This document shows positions 26,346 through 35,555 of a DNA stretch of 64,000 nucleotides, piece after piece. The notes beneath the pieces are model-generated. The model saw only the letters and a program-made list of their open reading frames with translations, did not search any database and was not told where the DNA came from. The DNA is from JAWKIJ01 sp041394325 (GTDB lineage: Bacteria; Actinomycetota; Acidimicrobiia; Acidimicrobiales; Microtrichaceae), in the NCBI GenBank assembly GCA_041394325.1, contig JAWKIJ010000001.1:558001-622000 (forward strand), given 5' to 3'. The position numbers and the translations under genes were made by a program. Positions within the stretch are counted from its first letter, which is position 1. Each line of letters opens with the position of its first letter.

Positions 26346-27974
26346 TCAACAGTCCCTGATCCAGCGGTTCGCCGCCTCCAACCGCCGTTCGAGTTGCTCC
26401 ACGGTGGCCTCGGAGATCCGAACCAGACCCACCCGGCGGTTGAGTTCCGCGTTGACCGATCGATGGTCGCGGGCGGTGAAGCGTACGAGGTCCGCGACCG
26501 CCTCCGCGTTCTGCTGGCGGAGCTGGCGTTTGTGCTGTCGTCGCGTCGTCGCGACGGCGTCGCCCGAGGAGGCCAGACCAGGCGGTGGGGGCACCACGAC
26601 GTGGACCTCCAGGCCGGCCGGCTCGTCCTCCTCGTCGAGGTCGTCCCAGTCGTCGTACAGCGCGACCACGGTGGCCTCCTCCGTCGCTACCGCGGAGATC
26701 GCGCTGAACAGGGACAGCTGCTCGCGCGCAGCCTCCTCGGCGTCGGGTGGCCCGGTATCGCCCTGTGTGCCGACGACGTCCCCATCATCCCCGTCGGGGC
26801 GACGACGTTGGTGCCGCCGTTGCTCGGCGATGCCTCCCGCCCAACGACGCAACCGGGCGTCGTCGGGTATGAAGAGGTAGGCACGCTGGGAACGGACACC
26901 GGGTGTCCAACGGACGAGCCGGCCGACCGCCTGACGGAAGAACAACTCGGTCGTCGTCGTCGTGGCGAACACGCCGACTCGAAGCCTGGGGATGTCGACC
27001 CCCTCCGAGACCATCCGCACGGCGACGATCCAGGGCGCCGAGCCGGCCGCGAACGCGGCGATCCGGCCCGACGCCGTCGGGTCGTCGGAGGTTGCCACCA
27101 CCGGGACGACCCCGAGCCGCCGCCGCATGATCGTCGCGATCGAACGAGCGTGGTCCTGGTCGGTCGCGATGACGAGGCCACCTGCGTCGGCGTGCCGCCG
27201 ACGAATGGCCAGCAGACGGGCGTGGGCGTCGGTCAGGATCCGCGGCAGCCACGCCCCGTCCGCGGACAACGCGGTCCGGAGCCGCTGGTTGGCGCGGACC
27301 GTGTCGAGTGCGTCGTCGAATCCGGCGGCCTGCTCGCTCCCGTCGGGGGCGATCCACTCCATGTCGCCGCCGAGCGCCGGGAAGAACACCGGCCGCACGA
27401 CCCGGCCGTCGCGGAGTGCGTCACCGTACCCGTACTCGAAGTCGGCACGGGCGGTGTCGAGGTGATAGTCGACGAAGGGGATCGCCGAGCTGTCGGAGCG
27501 GAACGGCGTGCCGGACAACGACAGTCGACGGCGTGCCGATGCGAACGCGACCAACACGCTCGATCCCCAGGTGCGATCGTCGCCGGCGTGGTGGACCTCG
27601 TCCAGCACGACGAAGCTTCCCGAGGAAAGGCGGGAGAGGGCCTCGGCACTCGTGGCCACCTGCTGGTAGGTCGTGACGATGCCGTGCATGTCGGCCGGAA
27701 GCGCTCCGTCGCGGGCGGACCAGTCGGGATCGAGGTGCACACCGAATCGGCACGCGGCGTCGGTCCACTGGTGCTTGAGGTGCTGGGTCGGGGCGACCAC
27801 CACCAACCGTGCACACCGACCCGATGCCAGTTCCCGGGCGGCCGCCGTCAACGCGAAGGTGGTCTTGCCCGCACCTGGCGTCGCGACGGCGAGGAAGTCG
27901 GGACCGGCCCGTTCCTCGAAGCGTTCGAGCGCCGTCTTCTGCCACGGACGGAGGCGGATGGAGGTCGACGTCAT
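26346..27974 (-). CDS. DEAD/DEAH-type superfamily 2 helicase
   Basis: This is a 542-residue SF2 ATPase with the motifs in order: Q-like RLRPWQKTALERF, motif I ATPGAGKTTFAL (residues 32-43), motif II VVLDEVHHAGD, motif III LSGTPFR, and in the second RecA domain RMVSEGVDIPRLRVGVFA and FFRQAVGRLVRW (motifs V and VI). The C-terminal region after about residue 400 is charged and coiled (QHKRQLRQQN). It unwinds or remodels nucleic acid using ATP; the exact role is open (ComFA- or UvrB-like helicases are related). ATG 27974. It is divergent from purU, 86 bp apart. Confidence 0.88.
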   Translation of the reverse strand: MTSTSIRLRPWQKTALERFEERAGPDFLAVATPGAGKTTFALTAAARELASGRCARLVVVAPTQHLKHQWTDAACRFGVHLDPDWSARDGALPADMHGIVTTYQQVATSAEALSRLSSGSFVVLDEVHHAGDDRTWGSSVLVAFASARRRLSLSGTPFRSDSSAIPFVDYHLDTARADFEYGYGDALRDGRVVRPVFFPALGGDMEWIAPDGSEQAAGFDDALDTVRANQRLRTALSADGAWLPRILTDAHARLLAIRRRHADAGGLVIATDQDHARSIATIMRRRLGVVPVVATSDDPTASGRIAAFAAGSAPWIVAVRMVSEGVDIPRLRVGVFATTTTTELFFRQAVGRLVRWTPGVRSQRAYLFIPDDARLRRWAGGIAEQRRHQRRRPDGDDGDVVGTQGDTGPPDAEEAAREQLSLFSAISAVATEEATVVALYDDWDDLDEEDEPAGLEVHVVVPPPPGLASSGDAVATTRRQHKRQLRQQNAEAVADLVRFTARDHRSVNAELNRRVGLVRISEATVEQLERRLEAANRWIRDC

Positions 27975-28060
27975 GGGGGTCGTCCATTGTGCTCGACTCG
28001 ACGGAGTACGCCGGTCATCGCTCCGGGTGTCGTTCCGGGGAGCACCGGTACGCTCCCTAC

Positions 28061-28903
28061 GTGCCGGTGCTGCTGTTGACCTGCCCGGATCGAACCGGCC
28101 TCGTCGCCGCGACCGCCGGCCTGATCGCGGGGCACGGCGGCAACATCATCCACGCCGACCAACACCTTGATCGCACCCACGGCCTGTTCGTCCAGCGGAT
28201 CGAGTTCGAGTTTCCCGAACCGGTGCCCGCGCCCGCATTCGACCGTGCGCTCGGCGACCTGTCGGCAACCCTGGACATGTCGTGGACCCTTCGTCACGAC
28301 GACGAGCGGATGCGGATCGCCATCCTTGTCTCGAAGGAGGGCCATTGCCTTCTCGATCTACTCGGCAGGGTCCGGCTCGGAGAGTTGGCGGTCGACGTCG
28401 CGCTGGTCGTCTCCAACCACGAAGACCACCGTGAGACCGCCGAGCGTTTCGGGGTGACGTTCGTGCACCTACCCGTCGATCCCGACGACCGCGACGCACA
28501 ACCGGCCCGCCTGCTCGCCGCGCTGGGCCAGGCCGACGTCGACCTGGTCGTGCTGGCCCGGTACATGCAGATCCTGCCCGGATTCGTGGTCGACGCGTTC
28601 GAGCATCGCATCGTCAACATCCACCACTCGTTCCTCCCCGCGTTCGCCGGCGCGAATCCTTATCACCAGGCCTTCGAGCGCGGAGTCAAACTGGTCGGCG
28701 CGACGGCTCACTACGCGACGGCCGACCTGGACCAGGGACCGATCATCTGCCAGGAGGTCACCGCGGTGAGCCATCGCGACGAACCGGAGCGATTGATTCG
28801 AGCCGGTCGTGACCTCGAACGGGTGGTGTTGGCCCGAGCCGTGCGGCTGCACGTCGAACGCAGGGTGATCGCCTACGCGAACCGGACCGTCGTCTTCGAC
28901 TGA
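28061..28903 (+). CDS. purU: Formyltetrahydrofolate deformylase
   Basis: PurU hydrolyses 10-formyl-THF to formate and THF, balancing one-carbon pools and supplying formate to purine synthesis. The 280-residue protein has an N-terminal ACT domain (LLLTCPDRTGLVAATAGLIA) and a C-terminal formyltransferase-like domain. The catalytic set is seen in IVNIHHSFLPAFAGANPYHQ (Asn, His) and GATAHYATADLDQGPII (Asp). GTG 28061 is taken as the start because the ACT domain begins there; the frame upstream is antisense to the helicase. The length is normal for the family. It stands alone, convergent with csrA. Confidence 0.93.
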   Translation: MPVLLLTCPDRTGLVAATAGLIAGHGGNIIHADQHLDRTHGLFVQRIEFEFPEPVPAPAFDRALGDLSATLDMSWTLRHDDERMRIAILVSKEGHCLLDLLGRVRLGELAVDVALVVSNHEDHRETAERFGVTFVHLPVDPDDRDAQPARLLAALGQADVDLVVLARYMQILPGFVVDAFEHRIVNIHHSFLPAFAGANPYHQAFERGVKLVGATAHYATADLDQGPIICQEVTAVSHRDEPERLIRAGRDLERVVLARAVRLHVERRVIAYANRTVVFD

Positions 28904-28936
28904 ACGACCTCGCCAAGCGCCGGGACCACCCGGCCG

Positions 28937-29188
28937 TCACTCCTCGGGTCGGGAGGCCTCGGCCTTGGCGTCGGGACGCGGGAGGCGCCCCACATCGACC
29001 GGGGAACTCCCTGCCGCCTCGCGGTTGGCGCCCGCCATCTCGGCGTGGATCTCCTCACGGTGGATGGTGATCTCCCTCGGAGCGTCGATGCCCAGACGGA
29101 CGTGGTCGCCGCGGATCTCCACCACCGTCACGGTGATGTTGCCGTTGATGACGATGGACTCACCGCTCTTGCGGGACAGGACCAGCAC
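28937..29188 (-). CDS. csrA: Carbon storage regulator CsrA
   Basis: CsrA is a small RNA-binding dimer that blocks translation by binding GGA motifs. The 83-residue protein starts MLVLSRKSGESIVING and contains VRLGIDAPREITIHREEI, the conserved core with the RNA-contacting Arg. A tail of about 25 residues (AGSSPVDVGRLPRPDAK) extends beyond the usual C-terminus. Start GTG 29188. It is the last gene of the minus-strand flagellar operon, 66 bp after fliW, which encodes its protein antagonist. Its likely target is the fliC leader, where two GGA sites are present. Confidence 0.92.
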   Translation of the reverse strand: MLVLSRKSGESIVINGNITVTVVEIRGDHVRLGIDAPREITIHREEIHAEMAGANREAAGSSPVDVGRLPRPDAKAEASRPEE

Positions 29189-29254
29189 GGCGACGACTGT
29201 ATCGTTCGCCGCCGACGGCGTCGCCGCCGACGAGGCCGGCGCGGGGATCCGGAC

Positions 29255-29674
29255 TCAGCAGAGGGGATGGCGCGTCGAAAAGGACCCGTCGCTCAGCACC
29301 ACCTGGCGGGCGGTTCGGGTGGCGGTGTTCAGCACCAGAGGACCGAGCAGGTTGGCCGACACCGACCGCTCGCCGACCGTCACGATCGAGAGCAGAACGG
29401 CGGCCGTGCCGTCCCCGAGCGACAGGTCCGCGACCGTGTCGTCGGGAACCTCGGGCGCGTAGTCGGGGAAGAAGACCTGGGGGGTGGTGACAAGGAACGC
29501 CACCTCGGGCGTCGCGGTCGACTGGAGCCAGGAGTACACACCATCCTCGCCGGCCGGTACCACGACGAATGAGTGCTCGTCCTCGAAGCCCAGCAACCCG
29601 TCGGGGAAGCGAATCGTCTCGTGCTCTTCGAACTCGAGGTCACCGAAGCGGGAGGTCTCGATCAGGGCCGTCAT
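29255..29674 (-). CDS. fliW: Flagellar assembly factor FliW
   Basis: FliW binds flagellin and, when free, binds CsrA and frees flagellin mRNA for translation. The 139-residue protein shows family motifs ETIRFPDGLLGFEDEHSFVV, YSWLQSTATPEVAFLV, and SANLLGPLVLNTATRTARQV. ATG 29674 overlaps the stop of the FlhF-like gene (ATGA). Having fliW and csrA adjacent and in the same operon as the hook-associated genes is the usual arrangement for Hag-FliW-CsrA homeostasis. Confidence 0.93.
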   Translation of the reverse strand: MTALIETSRFGDLEFEEHETIRFPDGLLGFEDEHSFVVVPAGEDGVYSWLQSTATPEVAFLVTTPQVFFPDYAPEVPDDTVADLSLGDGTAAVLLSIVTVGERSVSANLLGPLVLNTATRTARQVVLSDGSFSTRHPLC

Positions 29675-31260
29675 GTGATCCACCGTTCTGGTCGTGCGAA
29701 GGGATTGGGGAGCCTGGGGGCCGACGCGTCGATCGTGTCGCCGTCGCCGACGTCGGGACCGTGCGCTTCGGGGCCGACCCGCGCGATCGGAGCGGAGCCC
29801 GCATCGACGAAGAACGGGCCCGATGGGGCGGGATCCGATGGGTCGGAACCCGGCGGGATGGGATCGGCAGCGGTCGCGTACGGCTCGGAATCGATCGGTT
29901 GCCCGACGCCGGCCAACCGCCACCCCTCCTCATCGGCGACACGCCCGTCGACGGTGGAGATGGGAACGCGCAGGTGCTCGTAGGTGTCGGGACCGGCACC
30001 GACGGGTGCGTCGAGCAGATCGACGGTGTCGACCGTACCGATCGCCGCGATGCTCATCCGTTGAGGCCCGAGCAACGCGTCCGCGGTGCCGGCGAAACGG
30101 GTCTGGGTGGGCGAGACGACGCCGAGCACCGACCGCACCCACTCGTGTCCCGATCGACCGGTGGTCAGTTCGACGGCGATCACCACCCTCGACGCGGCCC
30201 CGCGGTGCGCGGCATCGGCACGCCGATGGAGCTCGACGAGGACCCGCTCGCGTTCGGCCGGCGCCGAAGCGGCGCACGCCACGACGTCCTCCGGACGGAT
30301 GCAACCCCGCCGGAGCAGTCGATGCACCACCGTCGAGGCCGCCACGTCGTCGCCGACGATCGCCACCACCCCCCGCTCGGGGAGGTCCAGATCGGCGGCC
30401 GACGCCTTCCGCTCCCGAGTCGGAGTCGGGGGGCGGCGCGAAGCGACTCCGGTGTCGTCGCCGACGGTGATCGGCGCGGGATCGCCGATGTCCATCGGGA
30501 GGGCCATCGCCGCGAGTTGCGACGGCCTGGGGCTCGGTTCGAATGTGGGGGCGCCCGACGAAGCGACACCCGACGCGCTCGATGCGGTCGAACCGAGCAG
30601 CGTCGCCGCCAGCCCGGTCGGCATCTCGGGGGACCGTTCGAGGAACGCTCCGAGCGAAGCGGGCGTCGCAACGGGCGGTACCCCCATCCCGACGACCCGT
30701 GTCGGCGGTGTCGGCTCCCCGATGGCCGACACCGGGTCCGACGAGTCCCGGTCGGACCCGGCTTCGGGTACGGGCACCGAGGCGCCGTCGCCCGCCGGTT
30801 CGGGGTCGCCGCCGGTCCGACTCCCCGGGGACCACGCCTCGTGCGGATCCGGTGCCCGCGCGGCGACCTCCGACATCAGCCTCCAGATCTCCTCGTCCCC
30901 CGCGGCCGGCCCGATATCGAGCGCCAGTGCGCCCTCGACGTCGTCGGGGTCGAGGCCGTCGAGCAACCGATCGTCGTACTCCACGACCACCGAGGGTCGG
31001 TGACGGTTCGGAGTGGTGGTCACCGTGACCTGGAACACCTCCTGTTGGAAGAAGCCCCACAGGCCACCCTTGCGAACCCGCTCCGCGGCGATGATGGTCA
31101 CGTCGGCCCCGTGGTCGCGTTGGACCCGTTCGAGCACCGTCTCCAACGGGAAACCCTCGTAGCGGAGGGTCCGTGGCCGGCTCTCGGCACGCCCCGGGCC
31201 ACCGGGGGGGAATCGTTCGGAGGCGTCGTCGTGGGCCACCGCGACCGGACCGTCATGCAT
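29671..31260 (-). CDS. FlhF-position protein lacking GTPase motifs
   Basis: This is a 529-residue protein in the place of flhF, between flhA and fliW. Residues about 25-90 match the FlhF N-terminal domain (FPLETVLERVQRDHGADVTIIAAERV). A long low-complexity Pro/Ser/Asp middle follows, then a C-terminal alpha/beta domain. At the position of the SRP-GTPase P-loop, the sequence is VVAIVGDDVAASTVVHRLL, without GKTTT. The DTAG and TKxD motifs are also not found. It should therefore not be an active GTPase. ATG 31260 overlaps flhA by 8 bp (ATGCATGA); TTG 31266 is possible. It may still help position or count flagella (inference). Confidence 0.65.
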   Translation of the reverse strand: MHDGPVAVAHDDASERFPPGGPGRAESRPRTLRYEGFPLETVLERVQRDHGADVTIIAAERVRKGGLWGFFQQEVFQVTVTTTPNRHRPSVVVEYDDRLLDGLDPDDVEGALALDIGPAAGDEEIWRLMSEVAARAPDPHEAWSPGSRTGGDPEPAGDGASVPVPEAGSDRDSSDPVSAIGEPTPPTRVVGMGVPPVATPASLGAFLERSPEMPTGLAATLLGSTASSASGVASSGAPTFEPSPRPSQLAAMALPMDIGDPAPITVGDDTGVASRRPPTPTRERKASAADLDLPERGVVAIVGDDVAASTVVHRLLRRGCIRPEDVVACAASAPAERERVLVELHRRADAAHRGAASRVVIAVELTTGRSGHEWVRSVLGVVSPTQTRFAGTADALLGPQRMSIAAIGTVDTVDLLDAPVGAGPDTYEHLRVPISTVDGRVADEEGWRLAGVGQPIDSEPYATAADPIPPGSDPSDPAPSGPFFVDAGSAPIARVGPEAHGPDVGDGDTIDASAPRLPNPFARPERWIT

Positions 31261-33343
31261 GGTCAAGGGTCACCGCTCCGAGATCGTCGATCACGAGGTG
31301 ATCGCTCAGCTCGTCATAGGACAGCACCGGCATTCGCGGAACCACGCGGGAGGCGAAGCTGCGCATCGCCGGGCGCAGCGCGGGTGCACACACCAGAGCC
31401 GGTTCGTACCCCTGGTGCTCCGCCTGACGGAGCATGGTGCCGAGCGCCCCTCCGACCCGCTGCGCGACGTCGGGTTCGATGGCCATGAACGATCCGTTCT
31501 CGGCGTGCTGCACCGAGCCGAGCAGACCCTGTTCGATCATCGGGTCGAGGGTGATCACGGCGAGGCGACCGTCGCGCGATCGCGAGGCGCAGATGGTCGG
31601 TCCCAGGGAACGCCGTACAGCCTCCGTGATGATCTCGAGGTCCCGGGTGACCCGGGAGCGTTCGGAGATGACTTCGAGGATGCGGCTCAGATCCCTGATC
31701 GGCACCTGCTCCGCGAGCAATTGATGCAGCACCTGTTGCACCTCGGCGAGGCTGATCCCACAGCTCAGGAGGTCTTCGACCACGGCGGGGTCGTGCTCCT
31801 TGACGAGGTCGACGAGAGCCTTGACGTCCTGGCGGCTCAGCAACTCCGCCGCGTGCTCGCGAGCGATCTCGGCGAGGTGCGTCGTGACCACCGACGCCCG
31901 GTCGACGACCGTCGCACCCGACGCCTCGGCGGCGGCACGATGCTCGGCGCCCACCCACTTGGCGGGAAGGCCGAAGACGGGTTCGAAGACCTCCTGGCCC
32001 GGATACACCGACAGGTCGTCCGCGATCACCAGGAACCTGCCCGCCGGCGCCTGGCCCGATCCGGCCTCCACGCCATGGATCCGCACGAGGTAGCTCCCGA
32101 GCGGCAACTCCACGTTGTCGCGGGTCCGCACCGGCGGGATGACGATGCCGAGCTCCTCGACGATCCGCCGCCGCAACGCCTGGACGCGGTCCAGCAGGTC
32201 CCCGTGCGCGGCGGGATCGACGAGGTCCACCAGGTCGACCGCGAGCTCGAGGCTGAGCGGCTCGTTGCGCAGCACTCGGGCCAGGTCGTCCGACTCGTCC
32301 ACCGGCGTCATCTCGATCACCGGCGGTGCCGCCGCCATCGCCGCCTCGGCAGCGGCCAGGCGTCGGCCCACCAGATAAGCGGCACCGCCCACCATGAGGA
32401 AGGGCAGCTTGGGGATGCCGGGGGCGATCGCGAAGACCATCATGGCGAGTCCACCGGTGCGGAGCGCACGGTGCTGACGTGCGAACTGGCGGGTGACGTC
32501 GGAGCCGAGGTCGTTGGCACTGGCCGCTCGGGTGATGATGAGCCCCGACGAGATCGACACGAGCAGGGCCGGGATCTGGCTGATGAGGCCGTCGCCGACG
32601 GTGAGCAGGGAGTACGTGTTGACGGCGTCGCCGATGTTCTGGCCGCGCTGGACCACTCCGATCAGCAGTCCGCCGATGAGGTTGACCGCGGTGATGATGA
32701 CCGCGGCGATCGCGTCGCCTTTCACGAACTTCGACGCACCGTCCATCGCACCGTAGAAGTCGGCCTCGGCAGTGACCTCCTCTCGGCGCTTGCGGGCCTC
32801 CTCCTCGTCGATGATGCCGGCGTTGAGATCGGCGTCGATCGCCATCTGCTTACCCGGCATCGCGTCAAGGGTGAACCGCGCTGCCACCTCCGCGACACGG
32901 GTTGCGCCGTTGGTGATCACCACGAACTGGATGACCACCAGGATGAAGAACACGACGAGGCCGACGACCAGCGAGCCACCGATGACGAACGAGCCGAACG
33001 CCTTGATGACCTCACCGGCGTCGCCCTGGGAGAGGATCAAACGGGACGTGCTCACGTTGAGCGAGAGGCGCGCGAGCGTCGCGATCAACAGGAGCGAGGG
33101 GAACGACGCAAGGTCCAGCGCCTTGGAGACGTTGAGCGCCGCGAGCAACATCAGGATCGCGACCCCGAGGTTGCACGCCAACAGCACGTCCAAGACGACG
33201 GTCGGGATCGGGATGACCATGAGGGCCACCACCGCGACGACCGCGAGCGGGAACAGCGTTGCGCCGAGCTTCTTGGTCTTCAACAACGACTCCAGGGAAC
33301 GAACGCCCGGGGCGCTCGAACCGCCGACGACGGAGGCGTCCAT
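31253..33343 (-). CDS. flhA: Flagellar type III export gate protein FlhA
   Basis: FlhA is the large membrane component of the flagellar export gate. The 696-residue protein has eight N-terminal hydrophobic helices (starting LGATLFPLAVVAVVALMVIP) and the FHIPEP signature region RFTLDAMPGKQMAIDADLNA with ATLARLSLNVSTSRLIL. The cytoplasmic domain from about residue 340 binds substrates and chaperones. Length and domain order are normal. It lies 118 bp after flhB. It works with FlhB, FliP, FliQ and FliR; the latter two groups are on different strands here. Confidence 0.96.
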   Translation of the reverse strand: MDASVVGGSSAPGVRSLESLLKTKKLGATLFPLAVVAVVALMVIPIPTVVLDVLLACNLGVAILMLLAALNVSKALDLASFPSLLLIATLARLSLNVSTSRLILSQGDAGEVIKAFGSFVIGGSLVVGLVVFFILVVIQFVVITNGATRVAEVAARFTLDAMPGKQMAIDADLNAGIIDEEEARKRREEVTAEADFYGAMDGASKFVKGDAIAAVIITAVNLIGGLLIGVVQRGQNIGDAVNTYSLLTVGDGLISQIPALLVSISSGLIITRAASANDLGSDVTRQFARQHRALRTGGLAMMVFAIAPGIPKLPFLMVGGAAYLVGRRLAAAEAAMAAAPPVIEMTPVDESDDLARVLRNEPLSLELAVDLVDLVDPAAHGDLLDRVQALRRRIVEELGIVIPPVRTRDNVELPLGSYLVRIHGVEAGSGQAPAGRFLVIADDLSVYPGQEVFEPVFGLPAKWVGAEHRAAAEASGATVVDRASVVTTHLAEIAREHAAELLSRQDVKALVDLVKEHDPAVVEDLLSCGISLAEVQQVLHQLLAEQVPIRDLSRILEVISERSRVTRDLEIITEAVRRSLGPTICASRSRDGRLAVITLDPMIEQGLLGSVQHAENGSFMAIEPDVAQRVGGALGTMLRQAEHQGYEPALVCAPALRPAMRSFASRVVPRMPVLSYDELSDHLVIDDLGAVTLDHA

Positions 33344-33461
33344 GCCCGAGGCGACGCGCCCGTCCTGAGCGGTCGCTCTCCCGTCGGCCTCCGACTCGAC
33401 GAATTGAGCCCGTCGGACCGGTACGACGCGAGCATGGGCCCATCGGCCCAGTCATCGCCCT

Positions 33462-34685
33462 TCAACGCCTGCCCGGCACCGCCTCGGATGCGCCCGCTGC
33501 CGGATCGGCGGCATCCATGCGTCCGCTGCGCTCGGCACGACGACGTTGGGCCGGGGGGATTCGCCGCAGGACCCGATCGTCGGGTGTCCAGGTATCGGGT
33601 ACGTCGAGGTCGATGGTCCCCCCGAACGAGCGACGCGCGGCGCTCAGGTGGTGGAGGAACGCGAGGACGGTCGCGACGCCCTGGTAGAGCTCGGGCGGGA
33701 TCTCCTCTCCCACGCGGCACAGCGCGTACAGGGCCCGAGCGAGCGGTACCGCCTCGACGAGGGGAACGTTGTGGCGGCCGGCCTCCTGTCGGATCCGGGC
33801 TGCGAGCGCATCCGCACCCCTGGCGAGCACGGTGGGGGCACCGCGTCCGCGTTCGTATCGGATGGCAACGGCCAGTCGGGTCGGATTGGTGATGACCACG
33901 TCCGCGGACGCGATGCCGGCGAGCATCCGGTTCCTCGACATCGCCGCTCGGATCTGGCGTTGACGGCTCTTCACGTGTGGATCGCCGTCGGACTCGCGCA
34001 TCTCCTGTCGAATCTCCTGCTTGGTCATCCGCAGCTCCCGTGCGTGCTTTCGACGCTGGAACGCGTAGTCCGCGATCCCGACGACCAGTGCCGCCGCCGC
34101 GACCGCCCGCACGAGCGACAACGCGAGGACGCCCGTGGCCTTCACCGACTCGGCGGCCGAGCGCATGGGCGCCGATACCACCTCGGCCGCCGCGCCGCGG
34201 ACCATCGTCGCCGCGACCGCCGCGATGATGGCGAGCTTCATCGCCGCACTGGCGGTCTGCCACAGGCTCTGCACCGAGAACATCCGCTTCAGGCCCTGGA
34301 GTGGGTTGAGCCGCGAGACCTTCGGCTTCAAGGGCTTGCCGGTGAGCAGCAGACCCACCTGTGCCACGTTCCCCGCGACCGCGATCGCGAACATGATCAA
34401 GACGACGGGCAGCATCGCACCGAACGCGGCGGTGAACGTCCGGCCCACCATGGTGGTGAGCAGGCGCTCGTCGGGCTCCCTGGCCAGGAGGAAGGTCATC
34501 CGCAAGCCGGTGCGGACGACCTCGGAGGTCCGCCCGACGAGCATCGGCATCGCGGAGGTGGCGACCAGCACCGACGTCCAGGTCACCAGATCCTCCGACC
34601 GGACGACCTGACCCTCCTTGCGCGCATCCCGCTTGCGCTTCGGGGTCGGTGCCTCGGTCTTGGAGTGCTTGTCACCCGCGCTCAA
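33462..34685 (-). CDS. flhB: Flagellar export switch protein FlhB
   Basis: FlhB has four N-terminal membrane helices and a cytoplasmic domain that autocleaves to switch export from hook to filament. The 407-residue protein begins SAGDKHSKTEAPTPKRKRDA, a typical basic N-terminus. The cleavage motif, usually NPTH, is NPTR (residues 267-270, in VVITNPTRLAVAIRYE). Asn and Pro are kept, so cleavage may still occur. The C-terminal tail after residue 340 is long, basic and disordered. TTG 34685 is the start, supported by GAGGAGGT 9 nt upstream. It follows fliR by 34 bp. Confidence 0.95.
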   Translation of the reverse strand: MSAGDKHSKTEAPTPKRKRDARKEGQVVRSEDLVTWTSVLVATSAMPMLVGRTSEVVRTGLRMTFLLAREPDERLLTTMVGRTFTAAFGAMLPVVLIMFAIAVAGNVAQVGLLLTGKPLKPKVSRLNPLQGLKRMFSVQSLWQTASAAMKLAIIAAVAATMVRGAAAEVVSAPMRSAAESVKATGVLALSLVRAVAAAALVVGIADYAFQRRKHARELRMTKQEIRQEMRESDGDPHVKSRQRQIRAAMSRNRMLAGIASADVVITNPTRLAVAIRYERGRGAPTVLARGADALAARIRQEAGRHNVPLVEAVPLARALYALCRVGEEIPPELYQGVATVLAFLHHLSAARRSFGGTIDLDVPDTWTPDDRVLRRIPPAQRRRAERSGRMDAADPAAGASEAVPGRR

Positions 34686-34719
34686 CCGGTCTCACCTCCT
34701 CGGTCGCCGCCCATCGTCC

Positions 34720-35493
34720 CTACCCTCCGGCGAGCAGGGCGGCCATGGAGTCCATGGCGTTTCGCACCAGCGAGATCGACACGTAGGCGACGAGGGGTAG
34801 CGCGGCACCGAGCAACATGAAGGTCACGAGGCTCTTGACCCCGAAGCCGAGGATCATGATGTTGAGCTTCGGCGCCGCACGGGTCGCGAGACCCAACAGC
34901 AGCTCGGTGACGAACAGCGCGGCGAGTATCGGGGCGGCGATCTGCAACGCGGCGGTGAGGTAGGTCAGCACGTCACGCGTGAGCAACACCCCGAGCCGGT
35001 CGATGTGGAAACCGTTCGCGAAGCTGAGATCGAACGAGCGGGACAACCCTCCGAGGATCACCAGGTGACCGTTCGTCAGGAAGATCACGGTGGTACCGAT
35101 CAGTTGGTACAACCTGCTGACCGGACCGTTCGCCGATGCGGACAACGGGTCATAGATGTTGCCCGCGGTGAGGCCGGCGAAGTAGTCGATCATGGCGCCG
35201 GCGCCGGCGAACGCCTGGAACAGGACGAATACCAGCAGGCCGAGGGAGAGGCCGATCAGCGCCTGGTGGAAGACACCGAGGATCAGACTCCAACTCCCGA
35301 GGTCGCCGATCCCCTGCTGCTTCAGTCGGGGGGCCATGGCGAGGCCCAGCGCGACCGCGAGACCACCACGCACCCGCGCCGGTACTGCTCCTTGGAACGG
35401 CGGCGTGATCACGAGCCAGGCGGCGCACCGGACCGTCCCGAACAGGAACGCGACGAGGTAGTAGGGGTCGAAGAGGATCTGCACGCGACTCAC
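34720..35493 (-). CDS. fliR: Flagellar export gate protein FliR
   Basis: FliR is a 257-residue integral membrane protein that forms the export gate with FliP and FliQ. It shows about six hydrophobic segments, for example TVRCAAWLVITPPFQGAVPA, LSLGLLVFVLFQAFAGAGAM, PVSRLYQLIGTTVIFLTNGH and the C-terminal SLVTFMLLGAALPLVAYVSI. GTG 35493 is the longest sensible start; GTG 35484 is possible. It sits between flgL and flhB in the minus operon, far from fliPQ, which is at the end of the plus-strand locus. Confidence 0.93.
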   Translation of the reverse strand: MSRVQILFDPYYLVAFLFGTVRCAAWLVITPPFQGAVPARVRGGLAVALGLAMAPRLKQQGIGDLGSWSLILGVFHQALIGLSLGLLVFVLFQAFAGAGAMIDYFAGLTAGNIYDPLSASANGPVSRLYQLIGTTVIFLTNGHLVILGGLSRSFDLSFANGFHIDRLGVLLTRDVLTYLTAALQIAAPILAALFVTELLLGLATRAAPKLNIMILGFGVKSLVTFMLLGAALPLVAYVSISLVRNAMDSMAALLAGG

Positions 35494-35555
35494 CGTCGGC
35501 GCGGGCCGACGATGGGCCTATCGGCAGGGGTGGCCGGGGATCAAGGAGGATCCGA

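Noticed and set aside
31259..33892. An 877-codon open frame on the plus strand
   Set aside because: It is antisense to flhA and the end of flhB and is rich in His/Asp/Arg with no domain.
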